Below, one piece after another: positions 1 to 13,354 of a stretch of DNA of 64,000 nucleotides. The DNA comes from Paraspadella gotoi (taxonomy: Eukaryota; Chaetognatha). The translations under genes and the position numbers were made by a program. The stretch spans positions 7,027,814 through 7,091,813 of the forward strand of contig CM119264.1 of NCBI GenBank assembly GCA_051294375.1, read 5' to 3'. Under the pieces are notes generated by a model. The model worked only from the letters and a program-made list of their open reading frames with translations. It searched no databases and was not told the DNA's origin. How positions within the stretch are numbered: position 1 is the stretch's first letter; every line of letters begins with the position of its first letter.

Positions 1-330
1 ACTGATAAACTTTAAAAAGATATAAATATAAATATTTAAATATATCCGTAAATAGGCCTCGCGCCGATAAAGATGACACCGCGTGAGTCGAAAATGACGA
101 GAAAAGAAGACGCCTCCTTTTTTGTAAATTAACTGCGACGAGGGACACTACGAGTTTGTGAACGACGACAAAGAAGACGACTACGACGACGATGCCGTTA
201 CCAAAAATAAACAGAAGGGGTTGTCATTTCGCGCGGCCTCCGTCAGGGGGCGAGACTAATGAGCCTCGTTTTCAGAACAACTGAGCGGCATAACAAAAGA
301 CGGAGAGAGGGAGGGTCGAGCGGTGCCGAC

Positions 331-396
331 GGCGGCGGCGGAAGCGGCAGCGGCGGCGGCGGCGTCGTCGGCGGCGTCGGCGGCGGCGACGACGAC
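331..396 (+). repeat. (GGC)n with GTC interruptions
   Basis: GC-rich triplet tract. Further triplet tracts follow at 483-505 (GAC) and 540-580 (GAT). Confidence 0.85.
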
Positions 397-926
397 TGCG
401 GTGAAAACGACCCCACATCCATCGATGTGTCTGCGGGCGCCTTACACTGATTTATGGATTTGCGCCGGGTCATGACATGACAACGACGACGACGACGACG
501 ACGATGAATGAGAGGAAATGGAAGACAAAGACGCCATCGATGATGATGATGATGATGATGAAGATGATGATGATGATAATTATGATGATAATAATTAGGA
601 ATCATGAGGAAGCGTGTGTACGATAGAAAAAAAAATATCAAATAATTTTAAAATCTATAGAAAATATTTGAATCCAGTGAGATTTGTTAAACTTTGATGT
701 GATTTGATGAGATTACATAACATTGATTTCATTGACAGAAATGAAGATTTTGGAGAACGAATATGTCGATTCCATGTCGCTCGTTCGTAACATGTCATAC
801 TTCACTGTTCACAGAGACGAAGAGAAAAGGGAATCAATATTGCCTAAAGTCTTCGTAACGTGATCGTCTTTTGAAGTCACCCGGTATTGTCGCGCCGACG
901 TCATTGTCTGATTTCGATTGTCTGAG

Positions 927-956
927 CAATTCGCAATTCGCAATTCGCAATTCGCA
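927..956 (+). repeat. 7-bp tandem repeat GCAATTC
   Basis: Four copies. Confidence 0.85.
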
Positions 957-2477
957 AAGAAGAAAAGAGGATCAGAAGGGATCAGTAATAGAGATTAGGA
1001 AAAAAAAAAAAGAATAATTACTGATGATAGGAAGGGCTTCCAAATTTGTCTGAGCCAAATGTTATCAAGCGCAAAGTGGATTGGATTCCTTTCTCTCTCC
1101 CCGGTTTTTCTCCTCCCAGAAGAAGTCTTTCGCGAAAAGAGAAAAGAGCAACTTTGAAAGAAAAAAGGCGAGCGAGGCCCGGCCGTAAAAAGATCAAAGG
1201 AATCTGTAAAGGCTGCTTGAGGGAAAAAAAACGTGTTTAAGAGGTATTTTTAAGCAAAGTCACGCAAAATGGCGGACGGGAAAATCCCTTTTTTGGCGCC
1301 GTAAAAATCCAGAGCTGAGAAATAAGGGTCGTCGTTATTCGTCGTTGTCGTTGTCGTCGTTTTCGTCGTCATTTTTTATGTCAAATTTGTTATTTTCGAG
1401 ACTCGATCGGTTTTAATTTTCATCACATTTTTTAGTCTTAATCATCGTCAACACTAAGTCATTATAGTTTTACTTTTTCTTTTGTCACCGTTGTCTCACT
1501 CTCCCCCTTTTTTTCTCTCTTCCGAACAATATATTTTAGCGTAGTTTTTTTCTCAACTCAATCCGGCGACAGACTATGTACTTTCAACTTTTCATTTTCC
1601 GCTTTCTGCCCTTTTCAGTAGTTACTATTTTTATCCTTCCTTCTTTTTGACTTTGCCCTTTATGTGTTCGCTTCTTCGACTTCGAATATCGATTTCTCCA
1701 AACCTTTTTCCTGTCTTTCGTTCTCTCTCAATCAAGTAATTCCTAAATTAGAAAACTGAATCGAAAGATATGAGCAAAAATCTGAACTGCTACAATATGG
1801 AAATTACATTGAGGAACTATTATCTCAAATGAACTCGAATCTGATCCATGTTTCTCCTCATTTCTATGACAACTCTCTTCACCTAAGATTCTTTTTCTCT
1901 TTTCTGATGTTTTCTCCTTTTTCTCTCTCTCTCTCTCTCTTTCTCTCTCGCTCTGGAATTCTCATCGTCTCGAGAGTGCGCCTGCTTCCCCTCATCCTTT
2001 GCCTAATCCCCTTCCTCTCTAGAGAGGCTCTTAAGCTGCACTCTTAAGCTGCACTCTTAAGCCGCCCTCTCGAATTAATAAAGTCCCGAGTTAAGATCAT
2101 GCTCTCCAGCTGCTCTCTTAGCATATATTAATAAAATATTTTTTAATGATGGAGAAAGTAAGCAAATCAATCATTATTTTGGATGTCACATGTCCAATTA
2201 ACTATGCTGTTCTTTCGTCTTCAATACGATAAATAAAACCTCAAAATTTTCTGCTTTTACTAAAAATGCAAATCTCCATTTCACGCAGCCCGTTTTATCA
2301 TGCTTTCATGTTGCCCCCTTTTCCGCTGATAGAGTCTCAAGATTAAGCTGCCCTCTCGAATGACGAGGCCCGTTTAAATGCTGCCCGGCGTGTCCGCCCT
2401 CTCTAGACGAAATCCCCTCATCTCCATTCGCATTGATTGATAATCCCTTTTCGCTGCTTGGTTGACGAGACGTCCGC

Positions 2478-2481
<4 letters not shown>

Positions 2482-2526
<45 letters not shown>

Positions 2527-2702
2527 TCGTCTCTCTCTCTAAAACGTTTATCGCGACGACCGACTTACCTCTTTCTCTTTCCTTCGACGACTTACGCATT
2601 TTCGATAATTCACGCTCTTCTCGTCCTCAGAACGTTTCTCGAAACGAAACGCCCTCTCTCTCATCTCTTCTCTTCTCTCTCTCTCTCTCTCTCTCTCGTC
2701 TC

Positions 2703-2739
<37 letters not shown>

Positions 2740-2741
2740 CT
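2482..2741 (+). repeat. (CT)n tracts
   Basis: Two CT blocks, 2482-2540 and 2653-2741, with TCG and TCATC interruptions; a third block lies at 3207-3296. Confidence 0.9.
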
Positions 2742-3694
2742 TATTTTCAAACACCTACTCGACTCCCCAATTTTTTCCTTTCCTTTTTTTTCGACTTTCC
2801 GATAACATTATCCCCTCCCCCTTATTTCATTTTCCATTGATACTATCTCGTACCTACAATGTACATTCTACATCTCCTTTTCCTTTCTTTTTCCTTTCCT
2901 CACTTCTTTCTCTCCTCTCCCTTTCCCTTATTCACTTCCTTGAACTCTTCCTCTTCATTAATTTCTTTTTTCTCGTTTTCCCTTTCTTTTCCTTCAGTGT
3001 TACTCTCTTCTCTGACTCGCGCCATTTCTCTTTCTCCTCTTTCCTTCTCTGCTCCGTTTCCTCTCTTATTCCTCCTTCTTTCCTCTTTCCCTCGCCGACG
3101 ACCTCCATGGGGAAAGAACTGTCTCGCGCCTCCATTCTCTCTCTTAAGCAAATGCCTATTGATTAGGTTAGGTCTTTCCTTTTGTCTCGCAGAGAAATCT
3201 TTTTTTCTCTCTCTCTCTCTTCTCTCTCATCTCTCTCTCTCTCTTCTCTCTCGTCTCTCTCTCTCTCGTCTCTCTCTCTCTCCTCTCTCTCTCTCCTCAC
3301 CCTCTTCCGGCCACAATAAAAACTTTTTTGCAGTCCGCCATTTATAAAAAGTCTTTCTCGTCTCTCCTGCCCCTCCCCTCCATACTTTTTTTTCGACACA
3401 ATCAAATTTCCCGTTTCCTATTCGCTTCCCTTCTGTACCATTCCTTCTTGCTTTCCTCGCATTTTACCACATCTCTTCCACCATGCGTTCCCTAGCCCTT
3501 TACGACTCTTGTAACAGTTGTAGGCTTTCTCAGTCATCGTCTAGCCCTCCTGGCGCGGGCAGGGGGCTCGGGCTTGATTTCAAGTGTTAAACTGTCGCAT
3601 TCATCAACGTTACAAGCGACGCGTTTTTTCGAGCGAAAGAGAACGAATCGCGTTTCCGCCGCCGCGGATTCACGCCTTTTCCCTCTTGACGAGG

Positions 3695-3763
<69 letters not shown>
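3695..3763 (+). repeat. (CT)n
   Basis: Pure CT tract of about 69 bases. Confidence 0.95.
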
Positions 3764-3768
<5 letters not shown>

Positions 3769-5604
3769 ATGTTCTCCCTCTCCTGAGTCTCTTCATGTCA
3801 AACTGTGTCCTTCGTTAAAGTAAAAGTGTTCTTCTGTTTTTGACGACGACTCGAATCCTGGCGCTTTTACTTCACTCTCGCGCTGCTCTTTTGTTCGCGC
3901 TCGTTTCCGCCCATGTTTAACTAAAAAGTTAAAGATCTCCAAAGATTTCCTGACCCACAAACGCGGGTTGCCCAGGCACGGTACCTTCAATCTTTAGGTG
4001 CATGCGATGTTGTCGTGAAATTTTTAGGACCCTGACAAGTGTTTTACTTTCAATTACACAAACCATTTCTTTACTAGCGTTTACGTCATTTTCCAAGTCA
4101 TTTTTTTAGGAGTACAGCAAAGTATGAAGCCTATCCTACGGTTCCCTTGAGCATTATCTCTCTCTCTCTCTCTCTCTNNNNNNNNNNNNNNNNNNNNNNN
4201 NNNNNNNNNNNNNNNNNNNNNNNNNNNNNNNNNNNNNNNNNNNNNNNNNNNNNNNNNNNNNNNNNNNNNNNNNNNNNNNNNNNNNNNNNNNNNNNNNNNN
4301 NNNNNNNNNNNNNNNNNNNNNNNNNNNNNNNNNNNNNNNNNNNNNNNNNNNNNNNNNNNNNNNNNNNNNNNNNNNNNNNNNNNNNNNNNNNNNNNNNNNN
4401 NNNNNNNNNNNNNNNNNNNNNNNNNNNNNNNNNNNNNNNNNNNTCTTTTCCCTCTCTTTCTCTCTCGTCCGAGATATTTTTTTCTCTGCCCGCTATATTC
4501 TTTTCAAGGACGTCACCTTTCTTGCCTTTTCTCTCTCTCTCTCTCTCTCTNNNNNNNNNNNNNNNNNNNNNNNNNNNNNNNNNNNNNNNNNNNNNNNNNN
4601 NNNNNNNNNNNNNNNNNNNNNNNNNNNNNNNNNNNNNNNNNNNNNNNNNNNNNNNNNNNNNNNNNNNNNNNNNNNNNNNNNNNNNNNNNTTTCCCCCCGT
4701 TGCGACATTAGTCTTTTTTTTTATCCAATTACGAAATCATGAATAAGTTATCCATTGTTTGGCGACGCATAAAGAGGAGAGAGGAGACCCGAAAATCTCA
4801 CGGCAGAACTGAAAACCTGTGAAACACGGTGACACGGTGAATAAGCGTGGCAGGCGTTGCACGCTTGATAGAACATATTGGAGGCAAAGTGAAAGGCAGT
4901 AATTCGTGACGTTTACTCTGAGAGAAAAACAGTGAAACGCCAATGAATAGAAACACGTTATACGAAAGGTAAACGAAAGAGTGATATGACTTTTCTATAC
5001 TAATGATAATTATCAAAGCTGTCATCGTCGCTGTGGTAGATATCACCGTTGTGAGCTATTCTATCTCTCTTTTTATGATTCGTTATCGTTGGTCATCAGC
5101 TCTCTGTCACACTAGCTGAAACGCTGACACGAGCTGACACGGTGTCCGCGATCGACCGACTTTTTACCCGACTGTCGGGGCCGATTTAAAAGCGAGTTGT
5201 GACAGTAGAGAAAGAATTAAAACTCAATAAACTATAGAAAGAGAAAACAGAAAACAGTCATCAAGAATAAAAAAATTATCAGAAAATGTAAAAAATAATC
5301 CAGGAAAATAAATAAAAGTAAAAAAATGAACATAAAATATTGATAGTAGGACAGAAACTCAAGCTGTAGAAATCATTGAAAATACTAACCAAACGAGCAA
5401 GAGCCATGAAATTAGTTAAAAACTTAATGAAACCCAACCCCCAAAAAATATAGTATACAGGTGAAAAAAACGGAAAGGCACAAGCCACGAAATAAGCTAA
5501 AAAAAAAGGGACGCAGTAACGAGATGGCCGACGGTAAACACTTTAACGTCCCTCGTTAAATTCCGTTTCAATAGATTAACGGTGGGAAAAGTAAGAGGAT
5601 GAAC

Positions 5605-5605
<1 letters not shown>

Positions 5606-5659
<54 letters not shown>
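5606..5659 (+). repeat. (GA)n
   Basis: Pure GA tract. Confidence 0.95.
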
Positions 5660-5660
<1 letters not shown>

Positions 5661-6463
5661 TTTTTTTTCCCAAGTCTTCTTCTTTATCCTCTGGAAATCA
5701 ATTCGAATTGTTACGTAAATCTAAGAAAAATGTAAAATGCTTTAATGCTTTATTGGCTTCATTGATTTCTTCCTCTTATAATTTGCTACACGAGAATGTC
5801 AATGAGAAACGAGGTCCTACAAAAAGTGGGTCACCATCGATTTTTCTGTCCGAAGCTTTTATCGTTTCAGCGATCATCACCTGAATTAGCCTTCTCACCT
5901 TTCTTTTCACCTTTCTTTTTCTTCTCACCTTTCTTTTCGTCTCCCGCCTATTTTTTTGTCCCTCTCATCACTTCTCTTCTCTTCTCCTGCCCTTTTCCGT
6001 CCTCTCTCATTACCTCTCTTTTCTGTCCCTGTTTTTTTTTGTCCTCAAGGCTTTTCTTCTTTTTTTTGTTTTATTAATTTTTCTTTCTGATTTGACCTGA
6101 TCCCAACGCAACTTCTTTCTTACTTCCTTGCCCTCTCCTCTTCCACGAGCAACGAAGCAATAAATTCTTTTGCTTATATCTTGATTTCACAAAACTGATT
6201 CTTCTTTTGTTTTTAATTTCTTTTTTTATCTCTCTTCCTCTCTCCCCCTCTTCCTCCTCAGAGAAATAAGTTCAACCCTTTACCACTTCTACTTTTTCTC
6301 CACTGTTCCTCCTCCTCCTCCTCTTCCTCCTCTGAGGAAATAAGATCATCCCTTTCCTCGATCAGAAACGAAAGTGAAATTGAGCGGGAAAGCTCGCAAC
6401 GTCGTGAGGCTCGCCTGGCACCGCCTGGCACCGCCTGGCACCGCGGCCCACATTTTCCATGTT

Positions 6464-6467
<4 letters not shown>

Positions 6468-6514
<47 letters not shown>
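6468..6514 (+). repeat. (CT)n
   Basis: Pure CT tract, preceded by an 11-base repeat GCCTGGCACCG (three copies, about 6413-6444). Confidence 0.95.
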
Positions 6515-6517
<3 letters not shown>

Positions 6518-8366
6518 GCTTTGTCTCATTCTCTGTCTGTCTCTCTTAATGTTTTCTCTCCCTTAATGTTTTCTGACTCCACTTTTTTGGACTTTCCTTT
6601 GTGTTCCATCCGTTTTTTTCCAGACAGCGTTTTTCCGAGTCAGACATAATCCCATTAGCGTTCACGATTTTTAGTGCCTCTAACATCATAAACCCGCTCC
6701 CATCGTTCATTCGTGTTTTCTCCGGTCGAAGGGTCTTCCCAGTCTCTCTCTCTCTTTCTCTCTCTCTTGCTTAATACTCACGAAATCAAATCGGTGCTTT
6801 TTTTCCCTCCTTTTTTTTCCTCTATCTGAACCTTTCCTTCTCTTAACCACTGTGTTTTCCTTTCTTTACCTACCTTTTCTCTCTCTTTCTCTCTCCCTCT
6901 CTCTTTCCCCCTCTCTCACTCTCTTTCCCTCTCCCGGGTGACTGGCATTTATTTCCCTCTTTTTTATTTCTCTTTGTCCGCCTCCATTTTTTCTCTTCCC
7001 CTTTCTCGTGTCATTATTCCTTTTCGTGTCATCGTTTTTTCGCAGTTCAATTTTTTACCTTCGCTTTCTCTTTCTCTTTCTCTTTCTCTTTCCAGCTTTT
7101 CCTACTTTCCGCAACTTTTTTCTAATTTTCAATCATTTTTCTTTCGCTTCTATTTGCATTTTTACTTTCACTCCCTTTTTTTTCACAATAAAATTTTACA
7201 CCGTGTCGTATTTTGTCGTTCCCCTTCTGGTTCAGGGATGGGGGAATAAAAAGAATTAGTATTCTAGTATATTTACGATATGCTGTTGGTGGTTCTGACT
7301 TTACTGACCCATTTAGTGATAGAAGCTCGCACTACCTAATTATAATTGTGTCTGTGGATAAGCTTATGTTATAATGGTTTATTTTATTAACTAACATTAA
7401 CACTTAAATTGCATTTATGATTATCATATTCTCGGCGACGAGCTATTTTAGAGCATGGGAACTCAGAAATCTTTTTTCGAACGTATGGGAGTCCTTCATT
7501 TGTAAATAAAAATTACAACGATATATATATTGTCAAAATATATGACAAATAATTTCTGTTACAATATACAAATTAGATTGAGGATCCTAATCTCATTTGA
7601 AATGAACGAATAGTTAGTTTTAATTCAGTATTCAGATTTAAATAGACATTCCTTCCAGTAACTATCGTGGCCTGACTCGAATCCGATCACCAATTCTTCG
7701 CACCTTACTTCCCCCTTACCCTCACTCCCTCACTCCCTCGTTCCCCACCCTCCTGCTCGTTCTCTTACCCGGGGATTAGTGACCCAATTTCCGCCCTTCA
7801 CTTTGACGCTCGACGCCTTCGTGAATGGCGGGCAGAGTTATGGGGAATATATAATTAAGACGAGGGTGTGAGCTGAATCTCTGAGTTGGATTCATCGCTG
7901 CATTCATGGCTCAATCCCGGGCAGGGTGAGAAACTCAATCCGTTCCGGAGCCTCGGGCTGAATTGATGGAATGTCTGAATGCGGAAGACTCAATATTTTG
8001 TTGTGGTTGAGATTGGACCCGTTCTTAGTTTAGTCATTGGCCGAATTATTAAGTACAATGATTGCTTAAATCTTTTCAACCTTGATTCGGTATAAATTAA
8101 ATATTCAAGGTTATACTCCTTTTTTCTTCTGTCTCTTTATCTCTTTTTCTTCCTCTTTTTCTTTTCTATTCTATTCTATTTCTATTCAATTCTATTTTTC
8201 TTTTGCTTCCTCTTTTTCAGACTCTTCCTCCCTTCCTTTCCTCTTATCCTTTCTCTTCCTCTCTCGCCTCAGGACTTTCCCCCTTTGGTTGTCATCGTTT
8301 TCGGTCTCCATTTCATGGATGTCGGAACCATAACCCTGAAAACAGAACCAGGTTAATGGTCGGGGC

Positions 8367-8409
<43 letters not shown>

Positions 8410-9897
8410 CCTCCCTCCCCCTCCCTCTATCGGCCACCGACATAATCTCCTCATTCATCCGAGAAGAAAAACTAATTGAGCTTTGATTCCTCATTTTGCT
8501 CGAGAATCTTTGAATCATTTAAGGACGAATCATTTATTCATTCCTCGAGTCGAGAAAATGAACATCTTCTCCATTGTTTTGGTTTTGAATAATGCAAACT
8601 CGTTATTTTGTTTTAGTCTTTTTTTTAGACATTGTTATGATTCTTTCTTTTCGTTGTGTTTTGAGGTTCTACTAAGGAAAAACAGTTTTTAATATGCAAC
8701 AACGATTTATTTGGCAAAAGTCGGACAAGTTTCTTTTTTTTTAATATTTTTTGTGTAGCTTTTTTTTTTTTTGTTAATTTTTTTTATCTTAAATCCCGGT
8801 TGGAATCTGCCTTGACTTCGCCTCGTGCCTTGACTCCGCCTTAAGTCTGCGTCGCGGTTGATTTAGGTTTTCGATCGAACCTGGGTTAGGTTGAGGTCAA
8901 TCCATGGTCGTCGTCGTCGTCGTCGTGGTTGTCGTCTTTGCACTCAACATCTTTCTCTCACGATGCCTGTTAGTTTATATTTATATTGATATGACGTATT
9001 TTTGATCTATTATTTCTTACGTATTTACAAGTTTTTTCGCCACTTTTCTGATCTTAACATCTTTATTTCTGACTCTATACTTTCCTTTTTCTTCCTTGAC
9101 TCCCAATTGTTAGGCGATATCAATAGGAAACTCGATCGATGATCGAGAGGAGAGAGAAAGAAAGAGTAGCATGAAGAAAAGAAGGGGACCAGAAAAGAGG
9201 GGAAGGGAGAAAGATAAAAAGTCAGGACAGAAAGAAGAAGGGGAGACTAGGATCATGAAGGGAGAAGAGAGGAAAATGGTGAAAAGAAAAGCGGGGAAGG
9301 GAGGAAGAGGGAAAAGATAAGGGAATACAGAGAAAGAGAGAAGCAACCGAATGTCTATTGTAAACGCACAAGTTTCATTGCTCTCAATTCTTTGCCAGAG
9401 AAAGAAAGAACCAAATTCGCGATGACGGGGAGAGAAGACCCCGGGACGCGAACCCGCAACCCCCGCCGGAGAAAAAAAAAGTGACGGGAATGAGAATGCG
9501 CGCGGCCGCCTTCGCCAAATGACGTCCGATAACGTCGTCGACCTCATATGCATATTTTTGTCCTTCAGAAAGAAAGGAGGAGGAGGAAGAGGAGAAGGAG
9601 GAGGAAAGAAAGAAAGAGGAGAGAGAATAAGAGAAAAAAGAAACGAAAAAAAAGAGATTGGACGAATTGTGTTGGGAAAATTGCGGTTAGTCGAGTTACG
9701 TCACGCCGAAGTCGTTGTTGTTTTGCAGCTTAATATCTGTTTCTTTCATCACACCGAGTCACTGATTCTTTCGTTTCGTTTTTTTTAACTAATGTCGATG
9801 GATATTGCTTGATATTGCTTGCTGGGAAGGTCGCGTCGACGTAGATGGGGCCCATCGATCAAGCATTCCCGACCGAACATCCGCTCCCTTTTCCCAC

Positions 9898-9900
<3 letters not shown>

Positions 9901-9936
<36 letters not shown>

Positions 9937-10840
9937 AGAGAGAGAGACCTCGTTCTTTCAAACTTCCGGTGGGCGTGGCCTTTTCTCAAAGATTTCTTCC
10001 TTCAGCTTGGAGGGCGCGAACGCACTGCTTGAGACGAGGGGCGAAGTGAAGATGGCGTAAGGAAAGGGCGAAGGCGAAATATCGACGGAAGGAAAAGGCG
10101 GAAAAGGAAAAGGCGAAGGGCGGGGAAAAAGGCGAATATGAATATGACGAGAGGAAGGGAAAGCAGTGATGAATATAGCGAAGAAGATAGGGAAAAGGTG
10201 ATAATGAATATGGTGAAAGAGAGAGGGAAAAGGCGGTGATATAATATGGGTGAAAGAGTGAAAGGAAATGTGAAATGATTAATGGTCAAAGAGGAAGGAA
10301 AAAGGCGGTGATAAATTGGTGAAGAGGAGGGAAAAATGAATATGGCAAAAGAGGAATGGGAAAAGGCGGATCATAATATAACGAAGAGGAAGAGAAAAGC
10401 CGAAAAATGAATATGGCAAACAGGAATGAAAAGGCAATAATGAATATGGTGAAGAAGGAAAAAGGGAAATATGGCAACTGAGGGAAGCGATAATGAATAT
10501 GGTGAAAGAGCAAGTGGAAAAGGCGATAATGAATATGGCGAAGAGGAAGGGAAAAGGCGAAAATGAGAAGGAAAGAGAGAAAGAAGAAAAAGCGTAAAGT
10601 GAAAGAAATAAGTGAAAGTGGATTGAAAAAGGCAAATAAGATTCTTCACCATGTTTTTCTCAAAAATAAAATTACATAAACTTAAAAAGAATAAACCAGG
10701 TTTATGGAAATATAGATAAAGAAGGGGAAAGTCATTGATAAGAGTGAACGGGCAGGGTAAAGCCGCCCGAAGGCTCAGGAAAAGACAAAGATCGAATGAA
10801 AGGGGGAATATATTGTAAGTGGAACCCGAAAAGAAGAGAG

Positions 10841-10899
<59 letters not shown>

Positions 10900-11176
10900 G
10901 CAAAAAAAAAAAAAAAAAAAGAAGCAGAAGGGAAAGAGACGAACGAACGGGGAGAAAGGCTTGAACATAACATCCACTGAGCGCGGTGAGGCTTGAAAAG
11001 AAATTTTCATAAGTCGACTGAGATGGTACAGATGAACGAGTCGTTGGCCCGCCGACGACGATGGATGGTTGACGGATGGCGTCGGACGCTCAGCGTCAAC
11101 GCGTTATAATGACGTTAATGTCATAACACCGAGGATGATGCGATTCCACTGGCCGACCGACTGGACCGCGGGATCC
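9901..11176. repeat. Left arm of 2.6-kb near-palindrome
   Basis: This arm is the reverse complement of 11291-12535 with scattered indels. Matching landmarks: GAAGATGGCGTAAGG near 10050 with CCTTACGCCATTC near 12350; CATAAGTCGACT at 11009 with AGTCGACTTATG at 11435; GAGGATGATGCGATTC at 11131 with its complement at 11317. It includes a (GA)n tract at 10834-10899 and many degenerate GAATATGG..AAAGG repeats. No coding support. Confidence 0.85.
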
Positions 11177-11290
11177 CAGGGGAAAAAGCCGACACGGGCC
11201 AGCACAGCACAGTTCTCTCGAGTACAGACGTGAGTTGGGGGCGAGGGGGGGGGGAGGGCTGTGGANNNNNNNNNNNNNNNNNNNNNNNNN

Positions 11291-12457
11291 GATCCGTCGG
11301 TCAGTCGGTCGCCCGTGAATCGCATCATCCTCGGGTTATGACATTTAACGTCATATAACGCGTGACGCTGACGTCCGACGCCATCCGTCACCATCCATCG
11401 TCGTCGGCGGCCAACGACGTTCATCGTCATCTCAAGTCGACTTATGAAAATTTCTTTCAAGCCTCGACGCCTCGTGGATGTATGTTCGCCTTTCTCCCCG
11501 TCGTTCGTCTTTTCCCTCTGCTTTCTTTTTTTTTTTTTTTGCCTCTCTCTCTCTCTTCTCTCTCTCTCTCCTCTCTCTCTTCTCTCTCTCTCTTCTCTCC
11601 TCTCTTCTTTCGGGTTCCCCTTAATATATCCCCCTTTCATTCGATCGTTGTCTTTATCCTGAGCCTTCGGGCGCTTTGACCCTGCCCGTTCACTCTTATC
11701 AATGACTTTCCCCTTCTTTATCTATATTTCCATAAACCGTTTATTCTTTTTAAGTATTATGTAATTTTTATTTTTGAGAAAAACATGGTAAGATCTTGAT
11801 TTGCCTTTTTCAATCCACTTTCACTTTTCTTTCACTTTACGGCTTTTTTCTCTTTCTCTCTTTCCTTCTTCATTTTCGCCTTTTCCCTTCCTCTTCGCCA
11901 TATTCATTATCGCCTTTTCCACTGCTCTTCACCATATTCATTTTCGCCTTTTCCCTTCCTCTTCACCATATTCATTATTGCCTTTTCCATTCCTGTTTGC
12001 CATATTCATTTTTGGCTTTTCTCTTCCTCTTCGTTATATTCATTATCGCCTTTTCCCATTCCTCTTTGCCATATTCATTTTCCCTTCCTCTTCACCATAT
12101 TTATCACCGCCTTTTTCCTTCCTCTTTGCCATAATCATTATCACATTTTCCTTTCCTCTTCACCATATATATCACCGCCTTTTCCCTTCCTCTTCACCAT
12201 ATTCATTATCACCTTTTCCCTTCTTCTTCGCTATATTCATCACTGCTTTTTCCCTTCTTCTTCGTCATATTCATATTCGCCTTTTTCCCCGCCCTTCGCC
12301 TTTTCCTTTTTCGCCTTTTCCTTCGTCGATATTTTCGCCTTCGCCCTTTCCTTACGCCATTCACTTCGCCCTCGTCTCAAGCAGGCGTCGCGCCGTCCCA
12401 AGGGTGAAGGAAGAAATCTTTGAGAAAAGCCACGCCCACCGGAAGTTGAAAGACGAG

Positions 12458-12508
<51 letters not shown>

Positions 12509-12535
12509 ATCTCTCTCTTTCTCCCTCTCTCCCAT
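11291..12535. repeat. Right arm of 2.6-kb near-palindrome
   Basis: Inverted copy of 9901-11176. The spacer 11177-11290 contains a G-rich stretch and ends in the 25-N gap at 11266. The long open frames here are pyrimidine-rich repeat readings, not genes. Confidence 0.85.
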
Positions 12536-12719
12536 ATGTGATTTCTGAGTACTGCCAAAATAAGCGGGATAGATTTACGAAATAAAGAAAGATCAGAAAA
12601 ATAATAAATATTTTTTATTAAAATTTTCTTTAAAATAGTTTATTGTTGTTGTTAAAGAAGCGCGTGAAAACTGTTGGTTTCGCTGAATTCAAATCCTCTG
12701 CATCCTAATCCAATTTATT

Positions 12720-12721
<2 letters not shown>

Positions 12722-12799
<78 letters not shown>
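12722..12799 (+). repeat. (GA)n
   Basis: Pure GA tract of 78 bases just outside the right end of the near-palindrome. Confidence 0.95.
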
Positions 12800-12801
<2 letters not shown>

Positions 12802-13044
12802 CGTCGCAACAGAATTTGGTCTTCTTCCATTCGTTGCAATCCTTCTCTGTAGTATTTGCCCTCTTTTTAAAATTCAAAAAGTTAAATAACTAAATCAAAT
12901 ATTTATTTTTAATATTACATAATCATCAGTAATTTAAGAGAACCGTCGCTATTCTTCGCCTTAACCTTTCCCCGGTCTCGCATTACCAATTATTTAAGGT
13001 TCGACCGAAAATGACGAATGTCAATCTCATTCGTTACCAAGGAT

Positions 13045-13102
13045 ACCAATTATATGCCAATTATATGCCAATTATATGCCAATTATATGCCAATTATATG
13101 CC
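13045..13102 (+). repeat. 11-bp tandem repeat CCAATTATATG
   Basis: Five clean copies directly abutting family A copy 1. Confidence 0.9.
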
Positions 13103-13354
13103 TTTTCATACAATTGAAACATTCTTTGAAATATTATACCACTTCATTGATAGGGAAGCCAGGTACTCTGGGAGTAAATAAACGGGACTGTGAGAGAGTC
13201 TTGATTGAAAGCTTGCAGGGACCTGCTATGTAATTATCTTGTAAGAGTGATGGAGGCTTTAAACCACCAAAGCCTGTCCAAAGTCAGGGGCAAGATAGCT
13301 TATTTAATAAATGAATGGATAATTTTTATATTGGTTGTACCAATTTCATTTCAT
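13101..13354 (+). repeat. Repeat family A, copy 1
   Basis: About 250 bases, running from a CAATTGAAACATTC-like start through GATAGGGAAGCCAGGTACTC to a TATTGGTTGTACCAATTTC end. It is shared with copies at 15059, 26067 and 39603. The 3' end holds ATTGGT-TGT-ACCAAT, a small inverted repeat. No open frame and no clear tRNA-type A/B boxes. A SINE or a non-autonomous DNA element is possible; I do not recognise it. Confidence 0.75.

Larger units (their letters stand above)
1..2481. other. No gene seen
   Basis: Triplet repeats to 600, then mixed unique sequence. Related snippets (TTAAGCNGCCCTCTCGAAT) occur at 2059 and 2344. An AAAATGGCGG motif at 1267 is the only promoter-like word. Confidence 0.5.
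3764..9900. other. No gene seen
   Basis: Gaps 4178-4443 and 4551-4689, pyrimidine-rich stretches (5.9-7.2 kb, 8.1-8.4 kb), AT-rich unique sequence at 7.25-7.65 kb and purine-rich 9.1-9.65 kb. Frames here are low-complexity. Confidence 0.5.

Noticed and set aside
9420-9480. tRNA-like T-arm on the minus strand (GGGTTCGCGTCCC)
   Set aside because: No matching A box, anticodon arm or acceptor stem at the right spacing.
10371-10973. A 200-residue Phe/Ser/Leu frame with apparent membrane segments
   Set aside because: Low-complexity reading of the near-palindrome arm; the inverted copy at 11.4-12.5 kb gives similar but frameshifted nonsense.
13045-13354. CRISPR-like direct repeats
   Set aside because: The 11-bp CCAATTATATG units are contiguous with no spacers, and the DNA is eukaryotic.
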